Positions 25,770-38,760 of a stretch of 64,000 bases of DNA are shown here, one piece after another. The first letter of the stretch is position 1. Every line of letters starts with the position of its first letter. The position numbers were made by a program, and so were the translations under genes. The notes under the pieces are model-generated. The model did not search any database, was not told where the DNA came from, and saw nothing but the letters and a program-made list of their open reading frames with translations. The DNA comes from Hetaerina americana (Eukaryota > Arthropoda > Insecta > Odonata > Calopterygidae), in NCBI GenBank assembly GCA_022747635.1, contig JAKTNV010000001.1, positions 37,353,351-37,417,350 on the forward strand. The letters are read 5' to 3'.

Positions 25770-26520
25770 ACGACGACTGACCAAAGCGCCACGAAAGTGG
25801 CTCCCCTCTCCAAAAGGTCAACAGCATTTGACCTAGGACTTTGGTGCGACAGCGTTGACACCTTAGGAATCCTCGGCGTCGTGGTTTGTTGTGGTAGGCG
25901 CCAATAAACAGGCCCGAGGGCTCGACCATCATGACAAGTTGGGGCGTTTTATTCCGGGAGGGAAGTGTCGAGAGGGAGACTGACTCCCTCGGTGCCACCC
26001 CAACATCAGCACGGATGACGCCTCTCGGAGGTGTTGGGCATCACGGACATCGACACCTCAAAGAGCCGTCGACGTCCCCGAAGCGCGCACGTGTTTTCCT
26101 AAGACCACGGAGACGGACGATTGAGACGGCACCCGGACAACGAAAACCTCTCTCGACGTCGAATCGGGGGAGGAGAGGCGCGCCTCGACCAAACCGATGG
26201 ACAGATCCCGGAGGGCTTCATCAATCTCCCCCTGGGGGGGGGGGATCACACAAAATTTCCACCTCCCCCGGCGTACCCGGGAGGAAGGAGGGAACATGGG
26301 GGCCGTTTGGTTTGTAGCATTTCGGTCCACGGTCCTCTCCGTGCGGTCACGCCTCGGACTGTCCGATCCCTCCACTCCCTCGCCATCCGGTCCCCTCTAA
26401 CCACCGAACTAGCCGACTCGTAAAGGCCTCAATCTCCTCATCGCTATCCACCCTCTCCTCCGCCCGCCCCTCGGACATGCGGTACACTCCCAAGTCTCCC
26501 GCTGATCTCCTCCCAATAAA
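25770..26520 (-). pseudogene. Possible decayed gag of a non-LTR retrotransposon
   Basis: On the minus strand, broken frames run in order through a segment with DSDEEIEAFTSRLVRWL (about 26450), then GEIDEALRDLSIGLVEARL (about 26200), then RRRGFLRCQRC (about 25850-25880). CQRC is followed one frame away by HQSPRSN (25824-25844). Read across the frameshift, this recalls the CCHC zinc knuckle (CQRFGH type) near the end of Jockey/CR1-type ORF1 proteins. The preceding IDEALRDL-type segment fits the region before the knuckles. At least two frameshifts and several stops are present. No reverse transcriptase follows downstream. The call rests on motif order only. Confidence 0.33.
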
Positions 26521-27999
26521 TAGCGACTCCTCCGGCCGACGAACCGTGTCCTCCCCGAGAAACGGGGTTTGAGCCGGGGGTGGGTGGTTGGATGGATGGC
26601 TCGGGAAGCAGAACGGCGGAGGGGCTGGATTGAAATATTCATCAACGGATGCGTCCCGCCCCTCCATCTCTCTCCGCTCCCCACCCACTCTTCCGGAATT
26701 ACGTGGGGAAAATGAGGGATCATCTGAGCCCGACGAAAAAGTAAACCTTATTACATGCACACTTTGCCCGGGACGTGAAAGTAAAGCACTACCCCCGCTA
26801 GGTAATTCAAATGCTTTCTTTAATTGGGGCCGTGTAACTGAAATTACATGGGTGACTTAGATTTTCAAAAACTTGTCGACGAAAGCAGAGGAATATTTCT
26901 CTTCGATGACACAGGGAAAAAGATGGCCATACTTTCTTCCAACTTTTAAACGGAGGTCATCTAATGAGATCTATAAATTTCAAAAAGCGCTGGGAACACA
27001 AAGATGAAATACCTTCCAGAGTGGTTCACTTTATACTTACATACTTCACCTAAAGTAGTAAAGTAGGTAATCTAAAGTGAGATTTCCTCTGGCAGTCCAC
27101 CTAAACGCGGGGATTCGAAATGGCATCATGGCTGTCATTAATTATGGAGACGGAACAGAGAGTTCATCAACAAAAAGTTTATTTAAAAAGGGTCCGTCGC
27201 TCCTCCTCCAATGAGTAAATATCGAGAAATTACATTGAACATGCACGGAATAAACCATTTCATGGCATCGGTTCCAGTGAACAAAAAGATGTTTGATGAG
27301 ATTAGTTCTGGTGCTAGAACGATAAAACAAGGACGCCTTCTTTTACCGAGCAACTCTTTTCAAATAGGCATTCCTTTTTCTTAATAAACTCCGAATGCAG
27401 GATGAAATCAGGTATAAATACAGTCAATCAAACATAGGCGTCGCACAATAACTGAAATATTTTGACAACTATCCACGATTAGCCATTTTTCTGGAACTAA
27501 CATAATCACGTCGATTTGCAAAAAAATATGATGCCGATTTCAATCGCTAATTCTTGCTACATCAACTTCCGTTGCTACCTAAAGGGGAAACGAAGCTTGA
27601 TCGTGATTAATCAATTCGCAGCATCGGTGAAAAACCTCATTCATGGTTCCCATGTTACTCAGGGAACTCGAAGATAGTAATTTCCGTTAGATAGATGTTT
27701 AAATATATTTAAATTTCACTTAAAGGAATTGTTATCACAACAATGGTTTGATACCCATTTCGGACAATCAAAAGAACTGCGGACGGGCGGGCATTTTGTG
27801 GTGAGATTTTTACCAAGCCCAATGAAGGACCCCTCGTTGACCGAAATAAGCAGTTTTGTGAGCGATGGCATTGCCTCAATCATTTCCTGCTTTTGGGCAC
27901 GACCCATTAAGCATCCTCATCCCATCGATTTAGAAAATCCTCCGCAACTACCGTTCATACTAACACACCCTACCGACACGAAGTACTGATTACGATGGA
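26521..27999. other. No gene recognised
   Basis: 26521-26730 continues the GC-rich island with Pro/Arg-rich chance frames. From 26800 the DNA is AT-rich. A plus frame at 27729-27989 (86 codons) has balanced composition but no domain, and its antisense strand is equally open. Confidence 0.5.
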
Positions 28000-28665
28000 A
28001 GGGGGATTGAAGAAAACCAGATTCCCTGGGCTCCCGAACACCACTCGGGTGACCGTTTTCGTAATCTCCCTCCACCCTCGTGGGAGAAAAAACACCAGGC
28101 GCCGTTCTCAAAACGCTCGGCCGATGGTCAATTAATCCCGACGACAGACTTCGTACGGCGAACAAATTCCACGAGGATGCATACTATGGGCGATATCCCT
28201 CGCTCCCGTTGCGTGCTCACACACCCTACCACTTCTCCACGACCATCGCTCCCTCCCTCTTCATCCTTTCCCCCTTTCCCCGCGCGGAACCCGGGATCAT
28301 CGAAGGCCTGAGGATCGCGGGGGTACCCTTATTTTGGTTTTTTTACTGGGGAGGGTAGCTTCGGGTGGCGGAAGAGGCCCCCGAATTAAAGCAGCGGACG
28401 TGGATTGAGTGACAGGCGAGCGGCTGACAGTGATGGCGTCCGGGAAGGTGCGAGGGAGGGGGTTGCGACGGGGAGTCTCCTTCAGGAAAGGTTCGGGGAG
28501 GAGCGAGAGTGAGGGGGGAGTTTGGACGTTTGGATTGCTTCCCCCTCGAGCCAGACGCCGCTCGTGTTACAATTTCCTCGGGACATCTCCATTCCATGCC
28601 CTTCAAACTATTCAGCCTCTAGGGGAGAAAAATAAAGCACTTGACCCGAAACGATAAGACCAAAG
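28000..28665. other. GC-rich island
   Basis: CpG-rich, with a purine-skewed plus strand from 28400 to 28540. Overlapping frames on both strands (28080-28358 plus, 28343-28606 minus, 28409-28657 plus) have no recognisable domain. Confidence 0.5.
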
Positions 28666-31600
28666 GGCGTTCGATAATCAACTACGTCCCGTCGAGAACT
28701 GTGGTCATATTGGATGAACCTATACCTATGCACGGGGCGTAGACCGAAATACTTCTAACGCAGTATTTTAGAATCCGATAAGTATTCGCTCGATACGTGA
28801 ATATTAATAGCAACGTCGGCCCGATGTTATTTCCTAATGCTGAGTTGACCGCGCGACGCATTTGCTGAACAATTCGAGATCAAATGTAGGAAAATAATGC
28901 AATCAATGCAGGAAATGTAAGGTAATGAATGACCAGAAATTGTTGGATGGTGGCCTTAAATGCAGGAATACCTTCAAGGCTACCTAGAGTTACTCCATGG
29001 CTGTTGAGTCCCTATTAACGTAAGGGTGGTGTATATATGTTATGCTGGATTAATGAGCATATTATTATTCTCGTTAATATTTATAATATTATCAATAAAT
29101 ATCCGTAGTTCCTGAATTCAACAAAAATAGGATAATTTTCGAGGAAGCCATCCCGAGCTTCATTCGCTGTCATCCCGTATCGGTATTTGTGTCCAACTGG
29201 ACGATGGGAAACCCATCATAATACCGTGTCGCGCCAAAATGAATATCACACTTTGAAATAACGAATCCGGCTAAGGACATTAACATAAATTTTGGTACCA
29301 GCACTTGATTCAGTACCGTAAAAAAAAGAGCTCGGTTGCCGTAGCTAGGAGTCGGAGCGGAATGTCTGGGAAATATGGCGGTCCAAGGATTGAGCGGCAT
29401 CCCCGTTCCTTCCCTTCCCCCTAACTCCCTTCTTATCTCGTAGGTCGATGGAATGCGATGCCAAATGCTTTAAAAGAGTTTGATTTAAATGAAGCCGTTC
29501 CTAATGAATGAAACCCTTTGTCTTGGCCCCAAACTCCACTCTTCAGATATTATGTTGGGTCGAGGCGGGACTTAAACCGCCCCTTCTAGCATACAGTCTT
29601 TCTCGCGACGATTTGGAACACAATTATTATATCTAGCTCAGCTTGCCATTTATTTTAAGGGGACGGGATATAGATGAAAATGGTCCATTGCGTTCATAGT
29701 ACACGATTCGCCCGAATTCCACATCCTGGCAGTTACTTCAGCGGCGAATTTAAGCGGGTTATAGGAAGGAACTTAGTACCACTCCTGTTTTTAATCCGAA
29801 AGTGATTGGATTCAATATCTTGGACGGGCGCACATGAAAAATGCCCATATGTGTAAATGGCTACAAATGAAACAAATCAATAGGTTGACATGAAAGGAAA
29901 TGCGGAGTGGCAGGGAGGTTTTGACAACATCCCAGTAATCTCCCTCGGTTTTAACCGGTGCCCCTCGAGTACTCATAACAATCGAATACTTTCAATTTAC
30001 CAGCAAATGTCATCATCAAATCCATCAAAGCGTCCTCAAAGAGAGCTTGCCTGGATTATATATTGCAGAGCAATGACGAACGAGAACACGCGGACGGGCC
30101 CGGTACTTACGTATGTACAACGGAATATAATCGCCAGTCTAAATTAAAACGAGTTCCAATTGAACACAGGTGCGCGGGTATTATTAATCCGAATTATAGA
30201 AAGTTGAGAATTGAGACGAAAAAGGAAATATGATGGTCACCGATAGAGGAACTCGATGAAGTGTCCCCAACCAAATATCATGGCACAATCCAATGAAGCA
30301 AAATCTCTAGGTTCGTCGTCCTCATCTCAAAGCATCGTTCGCGCCATGTGCTGCAACTGACAACTGAAATTTTTTGCTGCGTCTTCCGGAATGTTTCTCC
30401 GCTTTTTCGATCCTTATTTTATATTCCAGCGTATACCAATCAATTTCGGCGGCTTCAATAACGCACGAATAACTCAAAACTGCCACTTTATGTTAAAATA
30501 TTATGGTTTCATTAATGGCTCCGACGAAACTTAAGTGGATAAAATCAGCAGACGTTATCACTAAAACGCCATAAAGCTGTGAAAACAACTACAATAAATT
30601 CGAGGCATGTCTTATCTTAGCTTAGCGCTTCAACATAACAGATGTTCAACACCATTAAATGAAGTATTTTAAAAAATTAAATGGCTGTCTTGCTTTTATT
30701 CTCCACAAAGGCAAACAGCCACAACAGCTACATTTCTTGGAGCTGAATGTCTAATTAATTAGCCATCCGATAGCATGCTACACAAAGAGTAAAGCAGGCC
30801 ATCTATTGTGGAATACGATCAAATGGAAGAAACAATGGCCACCAAATTAACATTTTTAAGAACTCGACCACCGGTCTTCCTAACAAGGCTGTGACTAGAC
30901 CGCTGGTGTTGCTGACGTTGATGCACTGCGAATGGTGCCGACGCCCTCAGGAGCCTTTCTTCCTTTCATACGGAGAATGTCATGGCATTGTTCATTGACA
31001 TTGAGGTACGCTACCCGGTATTGGGCGGAAATTGAAGTCCTGGACAATAAACAGCGCCGTGCATCATTGAGCTCAATGTGTTTGTATCTGTAATTGTCGC
31101 TTCCATTAATTACGCAATAACATTCCATCCAAATCGTGAGTCTTCGTTGCGTGCACTACACCAACGAACAAACTCAAGCCAAGATAGGTTGGCAAAAAAA
31201 TGCACCCTTAAAGGCCGAATAGCATTGGTATACCTTTTCGTCTCGTCTTTACACTGGATTCGCTTTTGGAAGATCGGTGAACGCTTATGCATGAGTGTAG
31301 GAGAAGAAGTGACACGGGAAAGTGAATTTTCATGTCTTCAAAATAGCTTCATCCTACGGTAACATATGTATTGGGAAGTACTTTGTTTCGAATTATAATG
31401 TAATTGAGTGAGCACTTGCGTGCCTCACAGGGAGAACAAGCGCTACCTAGGAAAATCAGTCTCGTTCTTCGCCTCGAGTCGATTCCTGTTTTCTCGCCAT
31501 AATTCCAGCAAATACACAGACACACAGATCCCCTACCCCTAGACTCGAAGGCGGACATACTTCGGGGCCTCAAGGAGGAGGCTTGAACCTGTAAAGGGGT

Positions 31601-32069
31601 CACGTCAGAGGTGAGGGTTATTACAATTTAACTATCAGTGGTCCCAAGCATACGGCCTCGGGGCTAGGGGGCACCATCGGCCATGGCCCCAGCTGAGGAC
31701 AGACAACATTGCGTGCACAGCGTAGCAACATAAATAATCTATTGTTCATGTTATCCTGTTACGAACAAAATTGTGTTAATGAAATGATATTTTTCTTTCA
31801 TAATATACAAAATGGCTATAGCGTACCATCATCGACTATCGATATCGTACCAAGATACGCTCCACCAGCTCTAGTTTTTGCCTTTCTATTTGAAGTCCAA
31901 CTTCGTTTTCCTCCCGCTCGAAAACCTAATCAGCCTATTTTGCTTACATTCGCATCCAATACGGATCACATTGATTTTCTAATACATTCAGCAGTAAATC
32001 GTCAGATTCCCCTATGCTGACTGGCTTTAAAGCTTAAAATAGGGTTTGCTGATGATTTTCCTCACCGGC
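28666..32069. other. No gene recognised
   Basis: Mostly AT-rich. A minus frame at 30895-31128 (77 codons) has balanced composition (contains NGSDNYRYKHIELNDARR) but a stop about 30 bp upstream of its ATG and no recognised relative. A T-arm-like GGCGGTTTAAGTCCCGCC lies on the minus strand near 29566-29583 without an A-box. Confidence 0.5.
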
Positions 32070-33815
32070 TTTGATTTCTATCCCCAGTTCCTCCTATGTC
32101 ATTTTAACCACTTCCTCAACACATAAGTGGCAACGCACGGATGATAATGGATATCCCTATATTCTTCTTTTCCTTAAAGACTCATCCCGATCCTCCATAT
32201 CCCCTAATGTCGATCCAAGTTCCAGTTTTGCTGCGGGTAGAATCAAACTTATTGTTCTATAGTGCTCACTTTATAGCGCTGCCTCTCCTTTTTTAGAATA
32301 GGAAATTAGACTGATTTGATGAAGTCTGCCGGATAAATTTTTTTCTCAACGAATTAACCTATAAAATATATTTCTCCCACGTTTACCTAAACCCTTAAGT
32401 AGCTCCCCGGGCGTTACCTATCTCCAGGGCGTAGTGTCATTTCAATTCTCTTAATTCCTTTTATATTTCGCAATAAATTATTTCTGATCCTAAGCTATCG
32501 CCATATCGCCACTATTTTTTTCTTTTATAGAAACTCTTTTCTCTATCTCTCTCGAATCTTTCCTGGTTCAATTAATAATTTTCCTGTCGTACCTTTAATA
32601 GTGTGCAGGGATTTTCACGTTTTACTTCTTTACTTCCTGACAGTGCTGTCACCTTCCTGTGGAGCGCACAAATATCAAACTTCTTTTTTAGACTCTCAAC
32701 GTCCTAGCACTACGGTTTCGCCCTATTAAATGTAGTTTTCCGCTTAACCTTCATTCTATCTATTTCTGTGTTCACATTCTACCATTCCCTTCTCTCGTCT
32801 CCTAAGCACAAATTCCGCAATTCATGGTTTTCTTGTCCTTTTACCATTGACTGTTTCCATAGTTTCTATTGCATTTTCTGGTATCCCTTTTATGATATTA
32901 TCTCATTTTTCTCCTGCTGTTTCTTTTTACACCCTCATAATGTTCTCTACAGCCTGCGGATACACTTTTCTTGTCGTCCCGGTTAATTCTTGTATATTTT
33001 ATTACCCCGACCGGCTTCCCTGTTTCATCCGTTTGAATCTGACACACTTAATTATAACTAAATTATGATATGAATCCGCACCCACTGCCGGGAAACTGCG
33101 AATTAAACACGCTATTCATATATCTGTGCCTAACCATAATATAGTCTAACTAATATTTCTCTGAACCTCCGAGTATTTGCCACGGATATCTATGCCTACT
33201 GTGACGTCTAAACCAAGAGTTGTTCATGATTAACCCCTGTTTTGGGCAGAAATCAATTGCTTCCTATCCGCAGTCATTCCTTGTTCCTAAACCGCAGTCC
33301 CCCACCTAACTGTCATCTCTTCATCCGCCTACCATCGCGTTCAAACCCACATAACGCACAAATATTTCCTTCCAGTAATCCCCGAAGTTATGTCCTCTAA
33401 CTGCTCGAACACCCAGTCTATTTCTTCCTCCTTATGATTGCTTGGTGGCATGTAGACTTGGACAATCACCAAGTTGATTGGTTCAGCTTCTACTTCCACC
33501 AAATATATTCTATTGGTCGCTGACTATTTTTAATACGCTTCTTCCTACCTTTTAGTTCAATGCTAACGCACCCCTTACTGAATTTCTTCTCCCCCCCATG
33601 CACTATACTACTACATAACTGTCACTCCTATAATCCCCGCTGTCTTTCAATTTCACCTTGCACCTACATTATATTTTCTGATTTCCATGCCGAAAACATG
33701 GCCCTAGCATCCCAAGTCCCTAGCCCAACAAGTCCCTTCTTCATCTGCATCTTCTCTGCTGTGCCACGGCTTCCAATTCACCAGGATTTCGAGGGATGAC
33801 GACCGCGGTAGCCTC
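32070..33815 (-). pseudogene. LINE: APE endonuclease plus partial reverse transcriptase, decayed
   Basis: Read on the minus strand from 33815. GTWNVRAMF-like remains of the endonuclease start come first (about 33710). A clear segment with EPINLVIVQVYMPPS (about 33440-33500) follows, then GLGTRND-like, NTWF-like and YTWQSPGG-like remains (33180-33310) of an apurinic endonuclease domain. The reverse transcriptase start (GVDKIPAELLKGLGK region) is degraded at about 32372-32440. The SPVLFNAY...MIKDAW region is at about 32080-32150, only some 300 bp away instead of about 500 in the 42-kb copy, so part of the catalytic core is deleted. Many stops and frameshifts. It is the only copy here that retains the endonuclease. 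Confidence 0.75.
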
Positions 33816-36349
33816 GCCATTTCCGCTGACGGGTGCAACAAACGACCCAGCAGGCCCGTTTCAGTAGTTACCAGGTCTCATTTCAATTCGCTTGTCCATC
33901 ATCATTCTTGCGATAAATAATGTATGTGGTTTCCCGTCGCCTGCCTCAAGAGTTTTTTTAACGTTGAAACGATCAGTAATTCGTGATGGCACTGACGTAA
34001 CCATAACTAAACAACATCTACCTATTCGACACTTAAAGGGATCTCCATAACCCACTTACACTCCTGATACTCTATCCCTTCAATCAAACACAGAGTCAAA
34101 TGGCTTATCCGCTATACGCACCTTAATTAGGGACATCCAACAGCGCTCAAGGGATTGTTTGGACGAGAACGTAACGTAACCCTGTCTCGGCAAGAGATAA
34201 TGGTCTTGAGCCTCGAGTTTCTCAGCCGCTTGGGGCGAAACGGCCTCCACAAATCCTCACTTGAGGCCTGCCGAGTCGGGGGGATGTGCTTTTCGGAAAA
34301 GGAACCATTATTTTCTCCGAAGTTATTTCTATTCGGGAAGTGGGAAAGAGCTACGGAGGAGTGACCTCACATTTCCTTCTCGATCTAGTACAGGACAAAA
34401 AACATTTCGGTGCACATTTTATCTTACCATGTCCGAAAAATGAAGATCGTAGTTCCATCGAACGTTTTTGGTGATTTTATTTGCATTTTGAGCTGATGTT
34501 CGTAAATGATCAAGAGTGATCAATTCTGAAAGAGGAAACACTTCTTCCTTCCTACTATTAATCGCATCTTTTACCGGACGGAGCTAACTTTCAGTAAACA
34601 ATAAAACGGAAATCACACCATGTCAAATTACTAACTTGTGTAACGCACATCTCACAGAGGAAAGCAAATGCGGGCATGCCAAAGGTTGGCAGTGCATAAA
34701 AGCGAAGAAACATCTTTATAATTTGTTTTGCTCCTTTACTCAAGATAAAAACAGCGAGTAAAAAATTAAGAACGCTCACACATTACTTATTTTTTACTCG
34801 GAGAAATATTCTACGATTTTTTATGAAACTTACGGTAGGTTAATGATGATGAATGTGCGAATCGTTCAAAGTGATGAATATTTAAGGTGTATTAACTGAA
34901 TTCGCGCTCGCAAATCATTACCTTAAGATATACTTGTACATTTTTTGGCCATTGAGTTCTTTTTAAATACTTTGGTAATCGTTCTGTCAACATTGTGGCA
35001 ATGAAAATTGAGTATATTTTAAATATTAATTGGAAGAGGGATGAAGCATATTATTTCTACATTATCGAAAAACTAATTGCAAAAGAAAATTAATATACCT
35101 TGACAATAATTAAATTGAAAATTTCCAAGATTCAAAATGCAATCATAATGACGCGGCATTATGTTGAATGCATATACCGGATAAGGACTGATTTGCTAGA
35201 AATGACATAATTTAGGAGACCCATGGCAACGTCCATTTCCTTCGAGGTTCGAACTATAACACGAGGATAAATTGAAAAGATGGGTACATATATTCTGGAT
35301 AGTCTTCACGTGGCAACGAATCAAATACAGTTTAACATCGACAGGAGTTTACGCTATCATTTCGAGCCGGTAGGTGAAACCTACAGGGTCGGAATTCGTC
35401 AGGTGAAACGTTTCGAGCAGCCTAGTCAAGGGAAGATTCGAGATTAATCTCATATCTCCAACTCTACCTACCTTTTGCCGCACTTTGCAAGCAAATCTAT
35501 TATTAAATTAAATATCCACAGCCGCTGACCAAAAAGTTTGTACGCCTGTTCCTCAATGCAATAAATAACTGCTAAAAATGCTCCGAATATCTTTGAAATG
35601 GATCGAGAGTATAACGTGTTATATAATTGGAAGAAGGGAGTCTGCGTGGAGCCCATCCCTTCCTAGCCTAGTTCAGTCGTAGTCGCAGTTGATGGGACGG
35701 CCCAGATGGTGGTGCCCCCATATCGAGGCCCGCCGCGCGATCCAGCGCCGAGGCTGCGGTTGCGACCCCAACAGCGGTGATTTGTGTTCTCTGGAGGAAA
35801 AGCAACGGACCATCGCTTTGTGTCCGCTTTGAAACACCCGACCGACCAGATAGGCGATCGGCAATGAACGTGTGGAGGGGCGATTCGAATCCGGCTCGTT
35901 TGCTGACATTTCCCTCAGATTCCACGCCGGCGACGCGGAAGGGTTAATCGTAAGAGCACACAGGGAAGTACAAGGTACTACTAGACGCGGTGGACGTGCC
36001 AACAGGGCATGGAGAGGACCCTCAAAGAGGGATACACAAGTTGTAAAATATTTTTAGATTTTGAGAAAAGTAATGGTTTTGAAAATCCTTGCGGAAAGTC
36101 AGTCATGAGGTAGGTGTAGCATGGCATTGCATCAAATTAATACGCTCAACTGAGGAAAAAGAGTATTCGAAGGAAAAATATGCCATTAATTGTTTAAAAC
36201 TACATGATGCAAATAATGCAATTTTAATAGATGCTCTCGTGCGCATATGAATCATTAAACTTAATCTAGGATATGAAAAATCGTGCGCTTTCATGGGATA
36301 CTTGGTTTACTTTCACATATTTCCTCCGTGTTGAAATATATGCGGGAAC
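33816..36349. other. No gene recognised
   Basis: AT-rich except for 35660-36010, which is GC-richer with overlapping minus frames of 85 and 109 codons and a B-box-like GATTCGAATCC at about 35883. No A-box or domain supports a call. Confidence 0.5.
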
Positions 36350-36425
36350 GTGGTGATCCAGTGGGTGGTGCGCAAGGATATGAACCGGTAGACCCGGGTT
36401 CGACTCCGGTCGACACCTTTGAGAA
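36350..36425 (+). repeat. tRNA-derived SINE head
   Basis: TCCAGTGGGTGGTGCGCAAG (A-box region, about 36357) and ACCCGGGTTCGACTCCGGTC (B-box and T-arm, about 36394) lie at tRNA spacing on the plus strand, resembling a tRNA gene with a damaged D-arm and acceptor stem. Lack of a matching acceptor stem argues for a SINE, not a functional tRNA. The body downstream (to about 36600) does not match the SINE family at 6232-6557, so this is a different family. Confidence 0.55.
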
Positions 36426-37325
36426 ACCTCACCTTCACCCGAACTGTGAGATTTTTCGGGGTACCAAAGTTTCCTTCGAAAACATACGCGGCACCGAAAA
36501 TAATTTGCCCCCCCCCCTGCCCCCTGATTCGTGTATTTCAAACGCCGTTGGGCCTAATACTAGATGAGCTCTACCCTTACCTATCAAACCAATTCTCGAG
36601 TAGATAACCGTCACTTTTTTTATTCAAGTGGCCGGGTTTCTGGGAGAGATCCTGCCAGGTCAAAGTTTAAGTAAGATAAGGTAATATAGGGAGTTTTGAT
36701 TGCTACAATATATTGCACCAGATTGGCTGGCTGAAGCCCGAGGATATACGGGCCCTCGGAGCTCAATCAAAGAGGACTATTTTGATTCTGTTCAGAAAAA
36801 AAGCCCTTTGATGAAGTTTTGATTTTCGAAAAACGATTGCCGTTACATGCGCTGAGAGAAGGACATAGATGGAAAAAGTAAGGTAAACTTTCATAACCTT
36901 CGGGAACCTATTCACTCCAATTCCTTCGGTATGAGAATTTTCAAAAAAGGTAATTTTAACGGTTCAAAATTCCTGATTTCGCCCAACTTTAAAAATTAAA
37001 TTTTCAACTTTAATTAAAACCTATTTTTCGTTCTGTTACAGTGATCCATCCAAAAGAGAAAAATGGTCCCAAACAGATTCTTGGCGCTCAACTGCTGTCG
37101 CTGTAGATTCCGAAGAATCAGAATTCTCGGATTCAGGAAAATCACTGAACTACTCGTCTGTTACAACCAATGTTCTTTGAAGCTGCATTCTTCAGGATGT
37201 TATTAACAAAACTTGAGAAAATTATACAAATCAATGTTTGCTCATTTGATTTTCCTCTTCAAAATATTTTTGGTGAAGTTTTTACAAAGGTTTTTTGATA
37301 GAATTGAGCTCTTACGGCTATTAGT
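36426..37325. other. No gene recognised
   Basis: A C-rich run sits near 36511-36530 and AT-rich DNA follows. The segment up to about 36600 probably includes the body of the SINE whose head is at 36350-36425. Confidence 0.5.
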
Positions 37326-37442
37326 ATTAAATGAATGAAAAACTCCAATAGCCGTAAACAATTTTGTTGTTTGCCGTAATAATATAATAAATAGCCTTAA
37401 ACAAAGTTGTTTACGGCTATTGGAGTTTTTCATTCATTTAAT
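37326..37442. repeat. Perfect 36-bp inverted repeat (hairpin, 45-bp loop)
   Basis: Positions 37326-37361 and 37407-37442 are exact reverse complements over 36 bases. The arm core is CTCCAATAGCCGTAAACAA. Further GCCGTAA / TTACGGC copies lie just outside (about 37312) and inside the loop (about 37370). There are no coding frames of note. Confidence 0.9.
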
Positions 37443-37829
37443 TAAAGTTTTTTTGGGTTCATTTTTTGACTCAATTACAGGCACTTTTCCTAGTAAACAC
37501 AAACAAAGGAAGTGTCAATTCTAAATTAGCTATGAACCAATGTTGAAATGATTAAAGTTACAGTGAATAAATTAAAACCATTTGGAAACATTTATCTGCG
37601 GGGTCCCAATTAGAATAACCCCCACCGACCTGACGCCTAAAAATTAAATCACCCAGTTGTGAACTAGAAATAAGCCTACGGTCTTCAGTCCGTTGGCTTA
37701 ATGTCATCTCAAAGAACAAATCTCCCGTTAAAACTTCCGCTCCGTACCTGCCATTCCATTCCACATAAGCCGCTCCTCAGAACAAAGAAAAAGAAGTATT
37801 AAAAGCATAGAGACGAATCCCGAGAGTAT

Positions 37830-38285
37830 CGTGCGACTCGTTTATTCATGCGTGCACCCTCGCCGTCTTCCCCGGGGGCTCCGAGCTCTCCTCTCGAGCT
37901 CCCTTTACGCACTTCTCCCCGTCCTATACCCCCGATCTTTCCCTTCCGCTCGACTCGCCCCGGAAGGAGCAGGTATTTGCATGCACGGATCCTCCGGGTC
38001 TGCCGAGAAGAATGCTCCGCCATCATCCAGCCCCCAACGGACCCCAAACTCCCTCGCTCACTCTTTTGCTCTCCGCCTCGCACTCGCTCACCACCCTCCC
38101 CCCGCCCAACTCCAACACACTCCGCGCCCAAAGGAGGGAGCGGACGCGCCGCGTCGCCCCGGCGACTTCATGCCCGCATTCTAGATCAGTAGCCACCACC
38201 TCCCGGGCCATCTACCTCCTCCCTACCTACACTCAGCCCTCCCTCCACTACATCCCACCACGAGGGATGTACACTCGTTTCAAGC
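37830..38285. other. GC-rich, pyrimidine-skewed island
   Basis: The plus strand is C+T-rich with many CpGs. Overlapping frames of 110-180 codons on both strands (for example 38012-38554 plus, 37799-38131 minus) have Pro/Ser/His- or Arg/Gly-rich translations and no domain. These are composition effects. Confidence 0.55.
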
Positions 38286-38289
38286 TCGC

Positions 38290-38760
38290 AAGCATCGAGC
38301 CAATCACCCGTAGACCCACGACAGCCTGTCCGCGTAGGGTATCTCGGCCACATTGCGATGCGTCGACTACCGCTAGCGATGTTTACGCGACGTCCCCCGG
38401 CTATCTGCTGAGTTTGTCCCTCGACAGTGCATTTCCGATTCCAACCCGCACGGAAAAATACACCGAGGGGGAGAAGATTCGGATCGGGCATTTGGAGCCA
38501 ATCGCCCACAGTGACGCGCGCGCCTATCTGCAACCGCTGCACGCGCTGGACTAGGTGGACGCAAATCGCCACGACGTGGGAATTCCCAAGCAACAGTAGT
38601 AGTTCTAGGGCAACAATCCTAATGGGGGCATACTGAAAGCCATCGTCCACGGCGATACGTCCGCGTATCTGCACATCGGCCTCACCTCACGTTCGACGAG
38701 ATGGATGCAAATCCCCGCCACATAAAAATTCCGAATAGCACCGGTCCGATGAAATTCGAC
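38290..38760. repeat. Degenerate ~140-bp tandem repeat
   Basis: Units starting near 38487 and 38627 align over about 120 bp. Shared blocks are GGCAT, CCAATCGCCCAC / CCATCGTCCAC, CTATCTGCA / GTATCTGCA, GGTGGACGCAAAT / GATGGATGCAAAT and GGAATTCCCAAGCA / AAATTCCGAATAGCA. A third, more diverged unit begins near 38292 (GAGCCAATCACCC) at about 198 bp spacing. The minus-strand frame 38186-38674 shows the same periodicity in its translation. Confidence 0.6.

Noticed and set aside
27729..27989. Plus frame of 86 codons that reads like protein
   Set aside because: The antisense strand is equally open and no motif is recognised; likely chance.
29530..29640. tRNA-like T-arm on the minus strand
   Set aside because: A single T-arm-like hairpin with no A-box at the right distance.
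30895..31128. Minus frame with protein-like composition (77 codons)
   Set aside because: Upstream in-frame stop close to the ATG, no recognised family, and a length common by chance in AT-rich DNA.
36350..36425. A functional tRNA gene
   Set aside because: A- and B-boxes are present but the acceptor stem does not pair and the D-arm is damaged; a SINE head fits better.
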